The position numbers and the translations under genes are program-made. The notes below the pieces were generated by a model. It saw nothing but the letters and a program-made list of their open reading frames with translations. It did no database searches and was not told the DNA's origin. Shown here piece after piece: positions 1 to 10,283 of a stretch of 64,000 nt of DNA. The stretch comes from Roseovarius nubinhibens ISM (GTDB lineage: Bacteria; Pseudomonadota; Alphaproteobacteria; Rhodobacterales; Rhodobacteraceae): assembly GCF_000152625.1 (NCBI RefSeq), contig NZ_CH724156.1:3092602-3156601 (forward strand). The letters run 5' to 3'. The stretch's first letter is position 1. Every line of letters begins with the position of its first letter.

Positions 1-1803
1 CATCCGCTTGCGCTCGTGGGGGTCGAGATAGCGCTTGCGCAGACGGATCGCATTGGGCGTCACTTCGACCAGCTCGTCATCATTGATATAGGCGATGGCC
101 TCTTCGAGGCTGAGCGTGATCGGCGTGGTCAGGCGCACCGCTTCGTCGGTGCCCGAGGCCCGCACGTTGGTGAGCTTCTTGCCCTTGAGCGGGTTCACTT
201 CGAGATCGTTCTCACGGCTGTGCTCGCCGATGATCATGCCGGTGTAGACCTTGGCCTGCGCGCCGATGAACATCTTGCCGCGATCTTCGAGGTTCCACAG
301 CGCATAGGCCACCGCCTCGCCGTTTTCCATCGAGATCAGCACGCCTGCACGACGGCCGGGGATCGAACCTTTGTGCTCGGTCCAGCCGTGGAACACGCGG
401 TTGAGAACCCCGGTGCCACGCGTGTCGGTGAGGAATTCGCCATGATAGCCGATGAGCCCGCGCGACGGCACATGTGCGATGATCCGCGTCTTGCCCGCGC
501 CCGCCGGTTTCATCTCGACCAGCTCGCCCTTGCGCGCGCCTGTGAGCTTTTCGATCACCGCGCCGGAATATTCGTCATCGACGTCGATGGTGGCCTCTTC
601 GACCGGTTCCATCCGCTTGCCGTCGACGTCCTTCATGATCACCTGCGGGCGCGAGATCGACAGTTCGAACCCTTCGCGGCGCATGTTTTCGATGAGAACG
701 CCCATCTGCAATTCGCCACGGCCAGACACTTCGAAGGCCTCGCCGCCGGGGGTGTCGGCGATCTTGATCGCGACGTTGCTCTCGGCCTCTTTGTGGAGGC
801 GTTCGCGGATCACCCGGCTTTGGACCTTTTTGCCGTCACGACCGGCCAGCGGGCTGTCGTTGATGCCGAAGGTCACGGTGATGGTGGGCGGATCGATGGG
901 CTGTGCTTCGAGCGGCTCGTCGACCGCCAGCGCGCAGATCGTGTCGGCCACGGTGGCCTTGGCCATGCCCGCGATGGTCACGATATCGCCTGCGACGGCC
1001 TCTTCGATGTCCTGGGTTTGCAGACCGCGGAAGGCTTGGATCTTGGTCACGCGGAACTGTTCGATTTTCTGGCCGACGCGGCTCAGCGCCTGCACGGTGG
1101 CGCCGACCTTGAGGCGGCCGCTTTCGACGCGGCCGGTGAGCTGACGGCCGACGAAAGTGTCAGAGCCGAGCGTGGTCGCCAGCATGCGGAAATCTTCGCC
1201 GGCACGCGCCACCTGGCGCGGGGCGGGGACGTGGTTGACGATGAGATCAAACAGCGCGGTCAGGTCCTTGCGTGGGCCGTCGAGCTCGTGATCGGCCCAG
1301 CCGTTGCGGCCCGAGGCATACATATGCGGGAAGTCGAGCTGATCATCATCGGCGCCGAGGCTTGCGAAGAGATCGAAACATTCGTCCAGCGCACGATCCG
1401 GCTCGGCGTCGGGCTTGTCGACCTTGTTGAGGACCACGATGGGGCGCAGCCCGAGGGCGAGCGCCTTGGAGGTCACGAATTTCGTCTGCGGCATCGGGCC
1501 TTCGGCGGCATCGACCAGCAGAACAACGCCGTCGACCATGCTCAGGATCCGTTCGACTTCACCGCCGAAATCGGCGTGGCCGGGGGTGTCGACGATGTTG
1601 ACGCGCTTGCCCTTCCATTCCACCGAGGTGGGTTTGGCAAAGATGGTGATGCCACGTTCGCGTTCGAGGTCGTTGCTGTCCATGGCGCGTTCGTCGACGG
1701 CCTGGTTGGCACGGAAGGCACCGGATTGTTTCAGCAGCTCGTCGACAAGGGTGGTCTTGCCATGGTCGACGTGGGCGATGATCGCAATATTGCGCAGGTC
1801 CAT
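1..1803 (-). CDS. typA: Translational GTPase TypA/BipA (3' end cut by window edge)
   Basis: Ribosome-associated GTPase of the EF-G-like translation factor family, linked to 50S assembly and stress or cold growth. The translated minus strand shows G1 AHVDHGKT (residues 10-17), DTPGH (72-76) and NKVD (126-129). EF-G-like beta-barrel and alpha/beta domains follow, then the TypA-specific C-terminal part. About 601 codons lie inside the window against a usual length near 605, so only the last few residues and the stop codon are missing at the left edge. Start is the ATG at 1803; the reading frame runs open to base 1. It follows the acetyltransferase-like gene on the same strand by 35 nt and may be cotranscribed with it. 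Confidence 0.96.
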   Translation of the reverse strand, partial: MDLRNIAIIAHVDHGKTTLVDELLKQSGAFRANQAVDERAMDSNDLERERGITIFAKPTSVEWKGKRVNIVDTPGHADFGGEVERILSMVDGVVLLVDAAEGPMPQTKFVTSKALALGLRPIVVLNKVDKPDAEPDRALDECFDLFASLGADDDQLDFPHMYASGRNGWADHELDGPRKDLTALFDLIVNHVPAPRQVARAGEDFRMLATTLGSDTFVGRQLTGRVESGRLKVGATVQALSRVGQKIEQFRVTKIQAFRGLQTQDIEEAVAGDIVTIAGMAKATVADTICALAVDEPLEAQPIDPPTITVTFGINDSPLAGRDGKKVQSRVIRERLHKEAESNVAIKIADTPGGEAFEVSGRGELQMGVLIENMRREGFELSISRPQVIMKDVDGKRMEPVEEATIDVDDEYSGAVIEKLTGARKGELVEMKPAGAGKTRIIAHVPSRGLIGYHGEFLTDTRGTGVLNRVFHGWTEHKGSIPGRRAGVLISMENGEAVAYALWNLEDRGKMFIGAQAKVYTGMIIGEHSRENDLEVNPLKGKKLTNVRASGTDEAVRLTTPITLSLEEAIAYINDDELVEVTPNAIRLRKRYLDPHERKRM

Positions 1804-1838
1804 TCTCGGTGTCTCTCGTTTATCGGGTTTACCGCGCC

Positions 1839-2786
1839 CTATACGGGGTCGCGCCGAAAGGCCAGAGGCAAAAGCGTAGAAGGCCCGCGTGTGAGCAGAT
1901 ATGTGGGCTCTATGCGGCGGATTTGTGCGCCTGCGCCGGTTTTGAAGTGGTCGAGCCCTTGATTTGCTGGGGTGGAGGGGCCGAGGTTGAGATGGGTGAC
2001 CTGGGTGGCGGAATAGTGGGTCATGGCGGTCCAGAGGAGGAGATTGTGGGCGCAGGCGTGGCGGCCTGCGGGGCTGGACCAGCCGAGATGATAGCTCGCC
2101 ATACTGCCGTGGCGCAAAAAGAGCATATAGGCCAAGGGGTTGGATGGATCTCCGGCGAGGAAAAGCCGTGTGGCACCCGGCGCGGCGCGGGCCCAGGCGA
2201 GGGTGAACGCCGTGGGCAGGGCGCGGTAGCCGCGCTGGCGGCGTTGCGAAATTTCGAGATCCAGCAAGGGTTTATCGCGCAAAGGGTCAAGCGCGCGGTG
2301 GTGGATGGGCAGGGTGTCGCGGGCGGCGCGGCGCATCCGGTTGCGCCATTTTCCCTGCATGGCGGCAAGCATCACATCACCATCTGATGAGAGCGGCAGG
2401 ATATGCTCAGACCCCGGTTGGGTGAGCCGATATGCGCCCGAGAGCGGCAGATCATCGGGCTGATCGGGGGCGATGAGCCAGAGGGTCAGGGGCGAAAAAC
2501 GCGACATCAGTTTTACGACTGCATCACGTCGGTATTGCGACGGTGCGTCTTTTGGCGCGTCTTGGAGCCAAAACGGACCCCTTGCGAGCCAGTGAAGACG
2601 CAAGGGCCCGAGCCGCCGTTCGACCCATTGCGCGTGGCCAAGAGGCGACGCTGCGTCAGGACCGAGCCACGCCTCACCAACAGAGCGCCCCATCGCGGAG
2701 AGCGCGCGGCCATAGAGCGGGTGCTGCTGCAAGGGCAGGGGGTAGGGATCAAGAAAATGGCGGCGATGCATCTGCATGGCCGCCAT
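1839..2786 (-). CDS. GNAT/FemAB-like acyltransferase, function unassigned
   Basis: A 315-residue protein that I read as a GNAT-fold acyltransferase of the FemAB/BioF2-like group. The central part (about 130-300) has the run of a GNAT core, including [21 protein letters not shown] and [11 protein letters not shown], and a C-terminal [15 protein letters not shown] typical of double-GNAT aminoacyl/acyl transferases. There is no signal peptide or membrane segment. The ATG at 2786 has AGGA close upstream; ATGs at 2777 and 2771 are alternatives. It lies between ssb and typA on the same strand. Substrate unknown. Bases 2526-2543 within it resemble a repeat found in two intergenic regions of this window. 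Confidence 0.75.
   Translation of the reverse strand: MAAMQMHRRHFLDPYPLPLQQHPLYGRALSAMGRSVGEAWLGPDAASPLGHAQWVERRLGPLRLHWLARGPFWLQDAPKDAPSQYRRDAVVKLMSRFSPLTLWLIAPDQPDDLPLSGAYRLTQPGSEHILPLSSDGDVMLAAMQGKWRNRMRRAARDTLPIHHRALDPLRDKPLLDLEISQRRQRGYRALPTAFTLAWARAAPGATRLFLAGDPSNPLAYMLFLRHGSMASYHLGWSSPAGRHACAHNLLLWTAMTHYSATQVTHLNLGPSTPANQGLDHFKTGAGAQIRRIEPTYLLTRGPSTLLPLAFRRDPV
2526..2543 (+). repeat. Dispersed repeat core, copy C (inside a CDS)
   Basis: ACGTCGGTATTGCGACGG matches copy A at 18445-18462 in 17 of 18 positions. Copies A and B are intergenic; this one lies inside the acetyltransferase-like gene, so it could be chance or an insertion tolerated in coding sequence. Confidence 0.5.
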
Positions 2787-2846
2787 TCAATCCTGTCACG
2801 GTAAATCGCGCGTTAACCTGCGTCGATCAGCCGGTGCGAAAAACCT

Positions 2847-3374
2847 TTAGAAGGGGATTTCATCATCCATGTCGCGCGAGGGGGCACCGCCGCCCTGATT
2901 GCTGCCGCCGCCACCTTGGCCGCCACCGTAATCGCCGCCATAGCCGCCACCGCCGGCCTGATCGCCGCCATAGCCGCCGCCACCGTAGCCGCCGCTGCTG
3001 CCGCCCGAGCCGCCGCCTTCGCCGCGCCCGTCGAGCATGGTCAGGGTCGAGCCGAAGCCCTGCAGCACGACCTCGGTCGAATAGCGGTCCTGACCGCTTT
3101 GGTCCTGCCATTTGCGGGTCTGAAGCTGACCCTCGATATAGACCTTGGAGCCTTTGCGCAGAAACTGTTCGGCGACGCGCACCAGACCTTCGTTGAAGAT
3201 CGCCACCGAATGCCATTCGGTACGCTCGCGGCGTTCGCCGGTGTTGCGGTCCTTCCAGGTTTCCGACGTGGCGATGCGCAGGTTGCACACCTTGCCGCCG
3301 TTCTGGAATGTCCGAACCTCGGGATCGCGCCCCAGATTGCCGATGAGTATGACTTTGTTAACCGAACCGGCCAT
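2847..3374 (-). CDS. ssb: Single-stranded DNA-binding protein
   Basis: Homotetrameric ssDNA-binding protein that coats single strands in replication, recombination and repair. Residues 1-110 are the OB fold ([20 protein letters not shown] at the N-terminus). They are followed by a disordered Gly/Gln/Tyr-rich linker (about 115-165) and the acidic partner-docking tip DMDDEIPF. The 175-residue length is normal. ATG at 3374 is preceded by GGGAGAG. The gene is divergent from the lytic transglycosylase, with a 190-bp gap. The low-complexity linker is encoded by GC-rich near-tandem codon repeats, which explains the repetitive look of 2880-3020. I see no GTTC-N7-GTTC (LexA-type) site in its upstream region. 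Confidence 0.98.
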   Translation of the reverse strand: MAGSVNKVILIGNLGRDPEVRTFQNGGKVCNLRIATSETWKDRNTGERRERTEWHSVAIFNEGLVRVAEQFLRKGSKVYIEGQLQTRKWQDQSGQDRYSTEVVLQGFGSTLTMLDGRGEGGGSGGSSGGYGGGGYGGDQAGGGGYGGDYGGGQGGGGSNQGGGAPSRDMDDEIPF

Positions 3375-3564
3375 GGCTGCTCTCCCGAATCCTGATGAGT
3401 GATGCCGGTGTTACATCACCGTGCAAAAGTGAAGGAAAGCCTAAAACACCCCTAAAATTACTTCAACCGTGCAAGATGCCGCCGAAGCGGGTTGCGGGGG
3501 TGGCAAAAAAACATTGGAACCTGTATGTTAAGAGCCGAGTTGGGGAACGGGACAATTTAGCCAG

Positions 3565-4164
3565 ATGAAGAGACTGTTTTCAGCCGCAGTTGCGGGGGCG
3601 CTGTTTTTATCCGCGCCAGTGTCCGCCGAAGTTCTGTCGACGAAGAACCGTCAGAAATCTTTCAGCATTCAGACCAAGGTTCTCGATAACCGCGCGGCGT
3701 CGCAATATAAGGCGTCGGTCCGGCTCAAGCCGCAGAAGGTGGAAACACCGACCAAATGGGGCAGCGGCAAATCCTTCTCGGGCACCTATTCCGGTGCCTA
3801 CAAAGGGCAGTATCTGACCATCGCCAAACAGGCCGCCGCGCGCCATGGCGTGCCGGAACATCTCTTCTTGCGGCTGGTGCAGCAGGAGAGCGGCTGGAAG
3901 CCCACGGCGCTGTCGCATAAGGGCGCGATCGGTCTGGCGCAGCTGATGCCGGGGACGGCGCGGGTGCTGCGGGTCGATCCGCATGATCCGGCGCAGAACC
4001 TCGAGGGCGGCGCGCGCTATCTGGCGCAGCAATATCGCAAGTTCGGCTCGTGGCGTCTGGCGCTCGCGGCCTATAATGCGGGCCCGGCGGCGGTGACGAA
4101 ATATGGCGGGGTGCCGCCCTATAAGGAAACCCAGAATTACGTGCGGGTGATCTGGGGCAGCTAA
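3565..4164 (+). CDS. Periplasmic lytic transglycosylase (SLT domain)
   Basis: A 199-residue exported muramidase-like enzyme that would cleave peptidoglycan glycan strands to 1,6-anhydro-MurNAc ends. It has a signal peptide (residues 1-21, cleavage near VSA-E), a basic low-complexity linker, and then a goose-lysozyme-like SLT domain (about 80-199). The catalytic Glu is in QQESGW (E108); [12 protein letters not shown] and [10 protein letters not shown] are family motifs. ATG at 3565 is the only sensible start before the signal peptide; its Shine-Dalgarno is weak. It is convergent with the AraC-type gene. Confidence 0.93.
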   Translation: MKRLFSAAVAGALFLSAPVSAEVLSTKNRQKSFSIQTKVLDNRAASQYKASVRLKPQKVETPTKWGSGKSFSGTYSGAYKGQYLTIAKQAAARHGVPEHLFLRLVQQESGWKPTALSHKGAIGLAQLMPGTARVLRVDPHDPAQNLEGGARYLAQQYRKFGSWRLALAAYNAGPAAVTKYGGVPPYKETQNYVRVIWGS

Positions 4165-4227
4165 GCCGCCTGCCAAGCCGCCTGCCGCAATCCTCAAATT
4201 ACCAATATGACCGCCCGCCGCCCGGGA

Positions 4228-5094
4228 TCAGGCGGCGCGGGCCGCCTTGCGCAGGCTGCTCGGGCTGTGGGTCGTGTGGTGTTGGATGAAGCGCGAGAAA
4301 TAGGCGGCGCTGCCAAAACCGAGAGATGCGGCGATTTGGGTGATCGGCAGATCGCCATCCTCAAGGGCCACGCGGGCCGCGTGCAATTTGCGCCGCACCA
4401 GCATATCGGCGGCGGTCATGCCGGCGCTCTGGCGGCAGGTGCGGGTGAGATGGGTCGGGGTCACGCCCAAATCGGCCGCATAATCCGCCATCACCCGGGG
4501 CAGGTGGTAGTCGCGCTCGATGAGCGCCGCATAGGCGGTGACCAGCCGTTGCGAGGCCTTGGGCCGGGCGGTGTTGTCATGGTCGATCATCGCGCGGCGC
4601 AGCCAAACCGTCATCAGCTGGGCATGGGCGGCGAGTGCTTCGTCGGCGAAGGGCAGGTTGTGATGGGTTTCACGCTGCATCCGGTCGATGAGCGCGGTGA
4701 GCTCGGTCTGGTTCTGGACCTCGAGAATGCGCAGGATCTGGGCATTGTCCGGCATCAGGATCGGGCTCTGGGCCGCGACAGAGACCACCCAGCCGAAACA
4801 TTGCGCCCCGGGTTCGAGGGCAAAGCCGCTGCCCGCCGGGATGACGACGGCATTATGCGCGCCAAGCCCGCGCTGCACCCCTTCGAGCGTGATGCGGGCC
4901 TGTCCCTTGGTGATCCAGAGGAGATTATGGGTTTTGCTGCTATGGGGCAGGGAGAGCCGCCAGCCGCCGCCCGCGCCCCATTGCGCGAGGGTCAGGAGCC
5001 GGACCTTGGGGCTGGGGAGGTCGGTGCCGAGCGTGGCGGTGTCGAGCGGATGAAGCTCGGCTGCGTCGGTGGGAATGGGCTGATGCTCTGCCAT
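4228..5094 (-). CDS. AraC-family transcriptional regulator
   Basis: Cytoplasmic regulator of 288 residues from this start. The N-terminal half looks like a cupin/AraC ligand-sensing barrel (EGVQRGLGAHNAVVIPAGSG region). The C-terminal 100 residues carry two AraC helix-turn-helix motifs, including LGVTPTHLTRTCRQSAGMT and ITQIAASLGFGSAAYFSRFI. Start chosen at 5094 because AGGGGG lies 4 nt upstream. An in-frame ATG at 5151, preceded by AGGTGAC, would add 19 residues and cannot be excluded. Ligand and targets are not evident. Neighbours are a transglycosylase (convergent) and miaA (same strand, upstream), neither obviously related. Confidence 0.9.
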   Translation of the reverse strand: MAEHQPIPTDAAELHPLDTATLGTDLPSPKVRLLTLAQWGAGGGWRLSLPHSSKTHNLLWITKGQARITLEGVQRGLGAHNAVVIPAGSGFALEPGAQCFGWVVSVAAQSPILMPDNAQILRILEVQNQTELTALIDRMQRETHHNLPFADEALAAHAQLMTVWLRRAMIDHDNTARPKASQRLVTAYAALIERDYHLPRVMADYAADLGVTPTHLTRTCRQSAGMTAADMLVRRKLHAARVALEDGDLPITQIAASLGFGSAAYFSRFIQHHTTHSPSSLRKAARAA

Positions 5095-5186
5095 GGTGCC
5101 CCCTGTGGACATGTTTGTTTTGGTGTGAGACTCGCATCTCACCCCGATCATGTCACCTAATTTTGTCGAAAATTGTAAATAATGCG

Positions 5187-6062
5187 TTAATTGCAGGGCA
5201 GCCAGATCCAGCCCTGCATATGCTTGCGGAACCAGGTGCGCTGACGCTTGGCATATTGCCGGGTGATGGTGATCGACCGCTCGCGCGCCTCATCGAGCGT
5301 CATGTCGCCGCGCAAGTAGGCCACGAGTTCCGGCCCGCCATGGGCGCGCGACGAGGGGTGCGTCGGGTCGAACCCGTCGAGATTGGCCCGCGCCTCGTCG
5401 AGCGCGCCGGCCTCGAGCATGAGATCGAACCGCGCCTCGATGCGCGGCGTGAGCCAGGGTTTCGGCGCGTCGAGCACGAGGCAGGTGGCGGCGCTCTCGG
5501 GCAGCAGGGGGGCTGCCGTTTCGCGCTGCCACGACAGGAGCCCGCGCCCGGTGGCCTGCAGCACCTCCCAGGCGCGCTGCACCCGCATCGGATTATAGGG
5601 GTCGATGGCGGCGCGGGTCTCGTCGTCGAGCTCGGCGAGCATCGCCTCGCGCCCCGCGGTTTCAAGCAGTGCCGTGCCGCGCGCCCGGATTTCGGGATCG
5701 GTGGGCGGGATCTGCGCCAGCCCTTCGGTCAGGGCGCGGAAATAGAGCCCGGTGCCGCCGATGATGATGGCGCGCTCCGAGCCTGCGAGGATTTCGGCCA
5801 CTTCGCGCAGCCAATGGCCGGTGGAATACTCGGCCCCGCGCGGCACGTGACCATAAAGCAGATGCGGCGCGCGTGCTTCGTCCTCGGGCGAGGGGCGGGC
5901 CGAGAGAATGCGCCAGTTTTCATAGACCTGCATGCTGTCGGCATTGACGATCACGCCGCCCTGATCCTCGGCGATGCGCAGCGCGAGGGCGGATTTTCCG
6001 CTGGCGGTGGGACCGGCGATCAGCACCGGTTTATGGCGGTCGATGTCAGGCAGGGCGATCAT
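5187..6062 (-). CDS. miaA: tRNA dimethylallyltransferase MiaA
   Basis: Transfers a dimethylallyl group from DMAPP to N6 of A37 in tRNAs that read UNN codons. A 291-residue protein with P-loop GPTASGKS (17-24), DSMQVY, GGTGLYF and the C-terminal [14 protein letters not shown] tRNA-contact segment. ATG at 6062 gives the standard family length. Its Shine-Dalgarno is poor, and the codons on either side of the start are near-duplicates (ATTGCCCTGCC / ATCGCCCTGCC), so the start is slightly uncertain. The gene is divergent from pyrH. Confidence 0.95.
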   Translation of the reverse strand: MIALPDIDRHKPVLIAGPTASGKSALALRIAEDQGGVIVNADSMQVYENWRILSARPSPEDEARAPHLLYGHVPRGAEYSTGHWLREVAEILAGSERAIIIGGTGLYFRALTEGLAQIPPTDPEIRARGTALLETAGREAMLAELDDETRAAIDPYNPMRVQRAWEVLQATGRGLLSWQRETAAPLLPESAATCLVLDAPKPWLTPRIEARFDLMLEAGALDEARANLDGFDPTHPSSRAHGGPELVAYLRGDMTLDEARERSITITRQYAKRQRTWFRKHMQGWIWLPCN

Positions 6063-6207
6063 GGGCAGGGCAATACGACAGTTTCCACGGCGAGGCGAGG
6101 CGTCAGGATGCAATTCTTTGCAGGGCGCGGCAATCGGCGATTGAACTTGCCCGGTATTTACGACATTTTGCGCGCGACCTCTACATAGCCAAGAATGGAG
6201 CGCGGCC

Positions 6208-6939
6208 ATGCCCGTCAGCGACACCCCCGCCACAACATACAACCGCGTCATGTTGAAGATTTCGGGGGAGGCGTTAATGGGCGATACGGGCTTTGGGCTG
6301 CACCCGCCGACGGTCGAACGGATCGCACGCGAAGTGAAGATCGTCCACGATATGGGTGTCGAGATCTGCATGGTCATCGGCGGCGGCAATATCTTTCGCG
6401 GCCTGTCGGGCAGCGCCCAGGGGATGGAGCGCACCACGGCCGATTACATGGGCATGCTGGCCACGGTGATGAACGCGCTGGCGATGCAGAGCGCGCTGGA
6501 AAAGCTCGGGGTGTTCTGCCGGGTGATCAGCGCCATTCGCATGGATGAGGTGGCCGAGCCCTATATCCGCCGTCGCGCGGTGCGCCACCTTGAAAAGAAG
6601 CGGGTCTGCATCTTTGCGGCGGGCACCGGCAACCCCTATTTCACCACCGACACTGCGGCGACGCTGCGGGCCAATGAAATGGCCTGTCAGGCGATCCTCA
6701 AGGGCACCAAGGTCGACGGGGTCTATGACAAGGACCCGGTGACCAATGCGGATGCCGTGCGCTTTGACACGGTGACCTATGACGAGGTGCTGGCCAAGCA
6801 TCTCAAGGTGATGGACGCGAGCGCCATCGCGCTGGCGCGGGACAACAACCTGCCGATCATCGTCTTTTCGCTGGACGAGCCGGGCGGGTTCAAGGGCATT
6901 CTGGCGGGCGAGGGCACCTATACCAAGGTGCATGGCTGA
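6208..6939 (+). CDS. pyrH: Uridylate kinase (UMP kinase)
   Basis: Bacterial hexameric UMP kinase of the amino-acid-kinase fold, converting UMP to UDP with ATP. The 243 residues include [10 protein letters not shown] near the N-terminus, the GGGNIFRG phosphate-binding loop, TGNPYFTTD and [11 protein letters not shown] at 6208 is the natural start. It opens the long plus-strand run of translation, isoprenoid, phospholipid and lipid A genes; the pyrH-frr-uppS-cdsA order is conserved in many bacteria. It is divergent from miaA. Confidence 0.98.
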   Translation: MPVSDTPATTYNRVMLKISGEALMGDTGFGLHPPTVERIAREVKIVHDMGVEICMVIGGGNIFRGLSGSAQGMERTTADYMGMLATVMNALAMQSALEKLGVFCRVISAIRMDEVAEPYIRRRAVRHLEKKRVCIFAAGTGNPYFTTDTAATLRANEMACQAILKGTKVDGVYDKDPVTNADAVRFDTVTYDEVLAKHLKVMDASAIALARDNNLPIIVFSLDEPGGFKGILAGEGTYTKVHG

Positions 6940-7003
6940 GCGCGCCAGAGCGCGTGGCAAAACCCCGGCAAAGAAGTTATAAAGACGTGAAGGGACGAGG
7001 ATA

Positions 7004-7567
7004 ATGGCTGACGATTTCGAACTGAATACCGACGATCTCACCCGGCGCATGGATGGCGCCATGGCATCGCTGCGCACGGAGTTTGCCTCGCTGCGCACCG
7101 GGCGGGCTTCGGCCTCGATGCTCGAGCCGGTGATGGTAGACGCCTATGGCCAGCAGACCCCGATCAACCAGGTCGGCACGGTGAACGTGCCCGAGCCGCG
7201 GATGGTCACGATCAATGTCTGGGACAAGGGTCTCGTCAACAAGGTTGAGAAGGCCATTCGCGAAAGCGGTCTTGGCATCAACCCGCAGCTTAACGGCACC
7301 ATCATCATGCTGCCGATCCCCGAGCTCAACGAGGAACGCCGCCGCGAGCTTGGCAAAGTGGCGTCGCAATATGCCGAGAGCGCCCGCGTCGCGATCCGCA
7401 ACGTGCGCCGCGATGGCATGGACCAGATCAAGAAGGCCAAGGCCGATGGCATGTCGGAAGATGACCAGAAATTCTGGGAAACCTCGGTGCAGGAACTGAC
7501 CGACAGCTTTATCGCCAAGGTGGACGAGGCGCTTGAACACAAGCAAGCCGAGATCATGCAGGTCTGA
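7004..7567 (+). CDS. frr: Ribosome recycling factor
   Basis: RRF of 187 residues, which splits post-termination ribosomes together with EF-G. The N-terminal triple-helix bundle shows [13 protein letters not shown], and the domain II region has [24 protein letters not shown], near the middle of the C-terminal helix, is characteristic. ATG at 7004 follows pyrH by 64 nt. The stop codon overlaps the start of uppS by one base (TGATG), which implies translational coupling. Confidence 0.98.
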   Translation: MADDFELNTDDLTRRMDGAMASLRTEFASLRTGRASASMLEPVMVDAYGQQTPINQVGTVNVPEPRMVTINVWDKGLVNKVEKAIRESGLGINPQLNGTIIMLPIPELNEERRRELGKVASQYAESARVAIRNVRRDGMDQIKKAKADGMSEDDQKFWETSVQELTDSFIAKVDEALEHKQAEIMQV

Positions 7568-8301
7568 TGCCAGAGGGTTCCGATACGAGTTTGCTGGCCT
7601 CCGCGCCGCGCCATGTGGCGATTATCATGGATGGCAATGGCCGCTGGGCGCAATCGCGCGGGCGGCCACGTCTGTTTGGGCATCATGCAGGCGCCAAGCG
7701 CGTCCGCGAGATTGTGGAAACCTGTCCCGATCTGGGGGTCAAATACCTGACGGTCTTTGCCTTTTCGACCGAGAACTGGAAACGCACCCAGACCGAGGTG
7801 GCGGGGCTCATGAGCCTCTTTCGCCGCTATATCACCAAGGAAGCGCGGGCGCTGCGCGATGATGGCGTGCGGGTGCGGTTCATCGGCGATCGGGTGCGGC
7901 TCGACCGCAAGCTTGTGTCGATGATGGACGAGCTCGAGGCGATGACCGAGGGCAATGACCGGGTGCATCTGACCATCGCGCTCAACTATGGCAGCCGCGA
8001 CGAGGTGGGCCGGGCGATGAAGCTCATGGCCGAGGATGTGGCGGCGAACCGTCTGTCCCCCGGGGATGTCGATGACGGCACGCTGGCGCGGTATCTCGAC
8101 ACGCGGGTGCTGCCCGATCCCGATCTGGTCATTCGCACCAGCGGCGAGGCGCGGATTTCCAACTTTTTGCTCTGGCAATCGGCCTATGCGGAATATGAGT
8201 TCATCGACACGCTCTGGCCGGATTTCACCGCCGAAATCTTTACCGGGCTTGTGCATGGCTATGCCAAGCGCGACCGCCGGTTCGGCGCGGTCAAGGCATG
8301 A
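7567..8301 (+). CDS. uppS: Isoprenyl transferase (undecaprenyl diphosphate synthase type)
   Basis: Cis-prenyltransferase that condenses FPP with IPP to make the C55 lipid carrier for peptidoglycan and surface glycans. The 244 residues begin with the diagnostic IIMDGNGRWAQSRG (Asp binds Mg2+) and later carry FAFSTENWKR and the C-terminal DLVIRTSGEARISNFLLWQ. ATG at 7567 overlaps the frr stop. A second overlap (ATGA) links it to cdsA, so the three genes should be translated together. Confidence 0.97.
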   Translation: MPEGSDTSLLASAPRHVAIIMDGNGRWAQSRGRPRLFGHHAGAKRVREIVETCPDLGVKYLTVFAFSTENWKRTQTEVAGLMSLFRRYITKEARALRDDGVRVRFIGDRVRLDRKLVSMMDELEAMTEGNDRVHLTIALNYGSRDEVGRAMKLMAEDVAANRLSPGDVDDGTLARYLDTRVLPDPDLVIRTSGEARISNFLLWQSAYAEYEFIDTLWPDFTAEIFTGLVHGYAKRDRRFGAVKA

Positions 8302-9086
8302 GCCGCAGGGCGAAATGGGCGGATCTCGCGCCGCGCGTCATGACGGCGGCGGTTCTCTTGGCCATCGGTCTGGCAGAGGTCTGGGCCGGGGGCTGGGTCT
8401 TTGCGCTGGGCATTCTGGCGCTCTGCGGGCTGATGATCTGGGAATTGTCGCGGATGCTGGCGCCGGGGGCCGAGGGCCGGGCGCTGGGCCTTGCGGTGCT
8501 GGGCGTGCTGGCGCTTGGCCTCGGCTGGCTCTTGCCGGGGCTGATGGCGCTGCCGCTCATCGGGGCGGCGGCGATTGGCGGGGCCGGGCGGTTTGCCCGG
8601 GATAGATGGATTTTCGGGCTCGGCTGTGCCGCGATCCTGCTTGGCGCGCATGTGCTCTGGGGGCTGCGCGAAGAGGCGGGGCTTGCTTGGCTCTTGTGGA
8701 TCATCTCGCTGGTGATCCTGTCGGATATTGCCGGGTATTTCGCGGGCAAAACCTTTGGCGGGCCCAAGTTCTGGCCCGCGATCAGCCCCAACAAGACATG
8801 GTCGGGCACGATTGCCGGTTGGATCGGCGCGGCGCTGGTGGGGCTGGCCTTTGGCTATTCCACCGAGGCCGGCTTTGGCCTGGTGATCGTGTCGGTGCTC
8901 ATCGCCATGGCCGGTCAGATGGGCGACATTGCCGAGAGCGCCATCAAGCGGCGCGTCGGCGTCAAAGACAGCTCGGAGCTCTTGCCGGGGCATGGCGGGG
9001 TGCTCGATCGCTTTGACGCGATGCTCGGCGCGGCGCTGGCCACCGGGCTGCTCTGGGGGCTGGGACTGATCCCGGGGATCGCATGA
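8298..9086 (+). CDS. cdsA: Phosphatidate cytidylyltransferase
   Basis: Inner-membrane enzyme making CDP-diacylglycerol from phosphatidate and CTP, the branch point for all phospholipids. It has 262 residues with multiple hydrophobic helices. The C-terminal family signature covers about residues 185-250: SPNKTWSGTIAG followed by QMGDIAESAIKRRVGVKDSS and LPGHGGVLDRFDAM. ATG overlaps the uppS stop codon, and the cdsA stop overlaps the dxr start (ATGA), consistent with a coupled operon. Confidence 0.97.
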   Translation: MSRRAKWADLAPRVMTAAVLLAIGLAEVWAGGWVFALGILALCGLMIWELSRMLAPGAEGRALGLAVLGVLALGLGWLLPGLMALPLIGAAAIGGAGRFARDRWIFGLGCAAILLGAHVLWGLREEAGLAWLLWIISLVILSDIAGYFAGKTFGGPKFWPAISPNKTWSGTIAGWIGAALVGLAFGYSTEAGFGLVIVSVLIAMAGQMGDIAESAIKRRVGVKDSSELLPGHGGVLDRFDAMLGAALATGLLWGLGLIPGIA

Positions 9087-10255
9087 AACGGATTTCTATT
9101 CTGGGCGCGACCGGCTCTATCGGGCAGAGCACGGTAGACCTCATTGCTCGCGCGCCCGAGGCCTATGCGGTCGAGGCGATGACCGGCGGGCGCAACATCG
9201 CCCTTCTGGCGCAGGATGCGCGGCGGTTGGGGGCGCGGATCGCGGTGACCGCCCATGACGATCTGCTCGACGATCTGCGCGCGGCGCTTGCCGGCAGCGG
9301 CGTCGAGGCGGCGGCGGGGCGTGCCGCACTTCTCGAGGCGGCGGCGCGGCCGGTGGATTGGGTGATGTCGGCGATTGTCGGCAGTGCGGGGTTGGAACCC
9401 GGGCTGGCCGCTGTGGACACAGGCGCGACGCTGGCGCTCGCCAACAAGGAATCGCTGGTCACCGCCGGGCCGATCCTTCTCGACCATGGGCGGCGGGCCG
9501 GGGCGACGATCCTGCCCGTCGACAGCGAGCATTCGGGGATTTTCCAGGCCCTACGCGGCGAAGACATGGCCAGCGTCGAGCGGGTGATCATCACCGCCAG
9601 CGGCGGGCCGTTCCGTGACCGCAGCCGCGAGGACCTCGCCTCGGTGACGGTGGAAGAGGCCCTGCAGCATCCGAGCTGGTCCATGGGTCAGCGCATCACC
9701 ATCGACAGCGCCTCGATGTTCAACAAGGCGATGGAGATGATCGAGACCAAGGAATTCTTTGGCATCGAAGCGGAGCGCATCGAGGCGGTGATCCATCCGC
9801 AGTCGATCATTCATGCGCTGGTGGGCCATTGCGACGGCGGTATGATCGCCCATATGGGCGCGCCGGATATGCGCCACGCCATCGGCTATGCGCTACACTG
9901 GCCCGAGCGCCGTGATCTGCCGGTCGAGCGGCTCGATCTGGTGGCGCTGGGCGCGCTGAGTTTCGCCAAGGCCTGCCCTAAGCGGTTTCGCGCGCTTGGG
10001 CTGGCGCGGCAAGTGATGGATCAGGGCGGTCTCTCTGGGGCCGTGTTCAACGCCGCCAAGGAGCGGGCGCTTGATCATTTCCTCGCGGGGCGGGCCAGTT
10101 TCCTGCAGATGGACGACCTTGTCGCCGGGGCCTTGGACCGGATGATGGGGCGCGAGGGGTTCGACCGCGTCGAGATGACGCTTGAAACGGTCAGCCATGC
10201 AGACCAAGTTACCCGGCAGGCGGTGGATGATATGATCCGCGTCGCCGCCGATTGA
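9083..10255 (+). CDS. dxr: 1-deoxy-D-xylulose 5-phosphate reductoisomerase
   Basis: Second step of the MEP isoprenoid pathway, converting DXP plus NADPH to MEP. The 390 residues show NADPH-binding ILGATGSIGQSTVDL at the N-terminus, LANKESLVTAG, PVDSEHSGIFQAL (metal/substrate ligands) and TASGGPFRD. It supplies IPP for the neighbouring uppS product. ispG, a later step of the same pathway, lies at 40.2 kb. It overlaps cdsA by 4 nt and is followed 28 nt later by rseP. Confidence 0.98.
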   Translation: MKRISILGATGSIGQSTVDLIARAPEAYAVEAMTGGRNIALLAQDARRLGARIAVTAHDDLLDDLRAALAGSGVEAAAGRAALLEAAARPVDWVMSAIVGSAGLEPGLAAVDTGATLALANKESLVTAGPILLDHGRRAGATILPVDSEHSGIFQALRGEDMASVERVIITASGGPFRDRSREDLASVTVEEALQHPSWSMGQRITIDSASMFNKAMEMIETKEFFGIEAERIEAVIHPQSIIHALVGHCDGGMIAHMGAPDMRHAIGYALHWPERRDLPVERLDLVALGALSFAKACPKRFRALGLARQVMDQGGLSGAVFNAAKERALDHFLAGRASFLQMDDLVAGALDRMMGREGFDRVEMTLETVSHADQVTRQAVDDMIRVAAD

Positions 10256-10283
10256 TCCGACATTAACCGACAGGACCGAGCTT

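Noticed and set aside
16..1962. Long plus-strand open frame over typA
   Set aside because: Antisense shadow of typA, produced by GC-rich codon bias; its translation has no domain and typA motifs are unambiguous on the other strand.
2880..3020. Repetitive GCC/GCCACC stretch resembling a tandem repeat or CRISPR-like pattern
   Set aside because: It encodes the Gly-rich SSB linker; no spacer-repeat periodicity.
3375..3564. Search for a LexA (GTTC-N7-GTTC or GAAC-N7-GAAC) site upstream of ssb
   Set aside because: Two GAAC words occur but 28 bp apart; no 7-bp spacing, so no SOS box called.
4160..4186. Near-tandem AAGCCGCCTGCC repeat after the lytic transglycosylase gene
   Set aside because: Only two copies of 12 bp with no partner feature; likely slippage.
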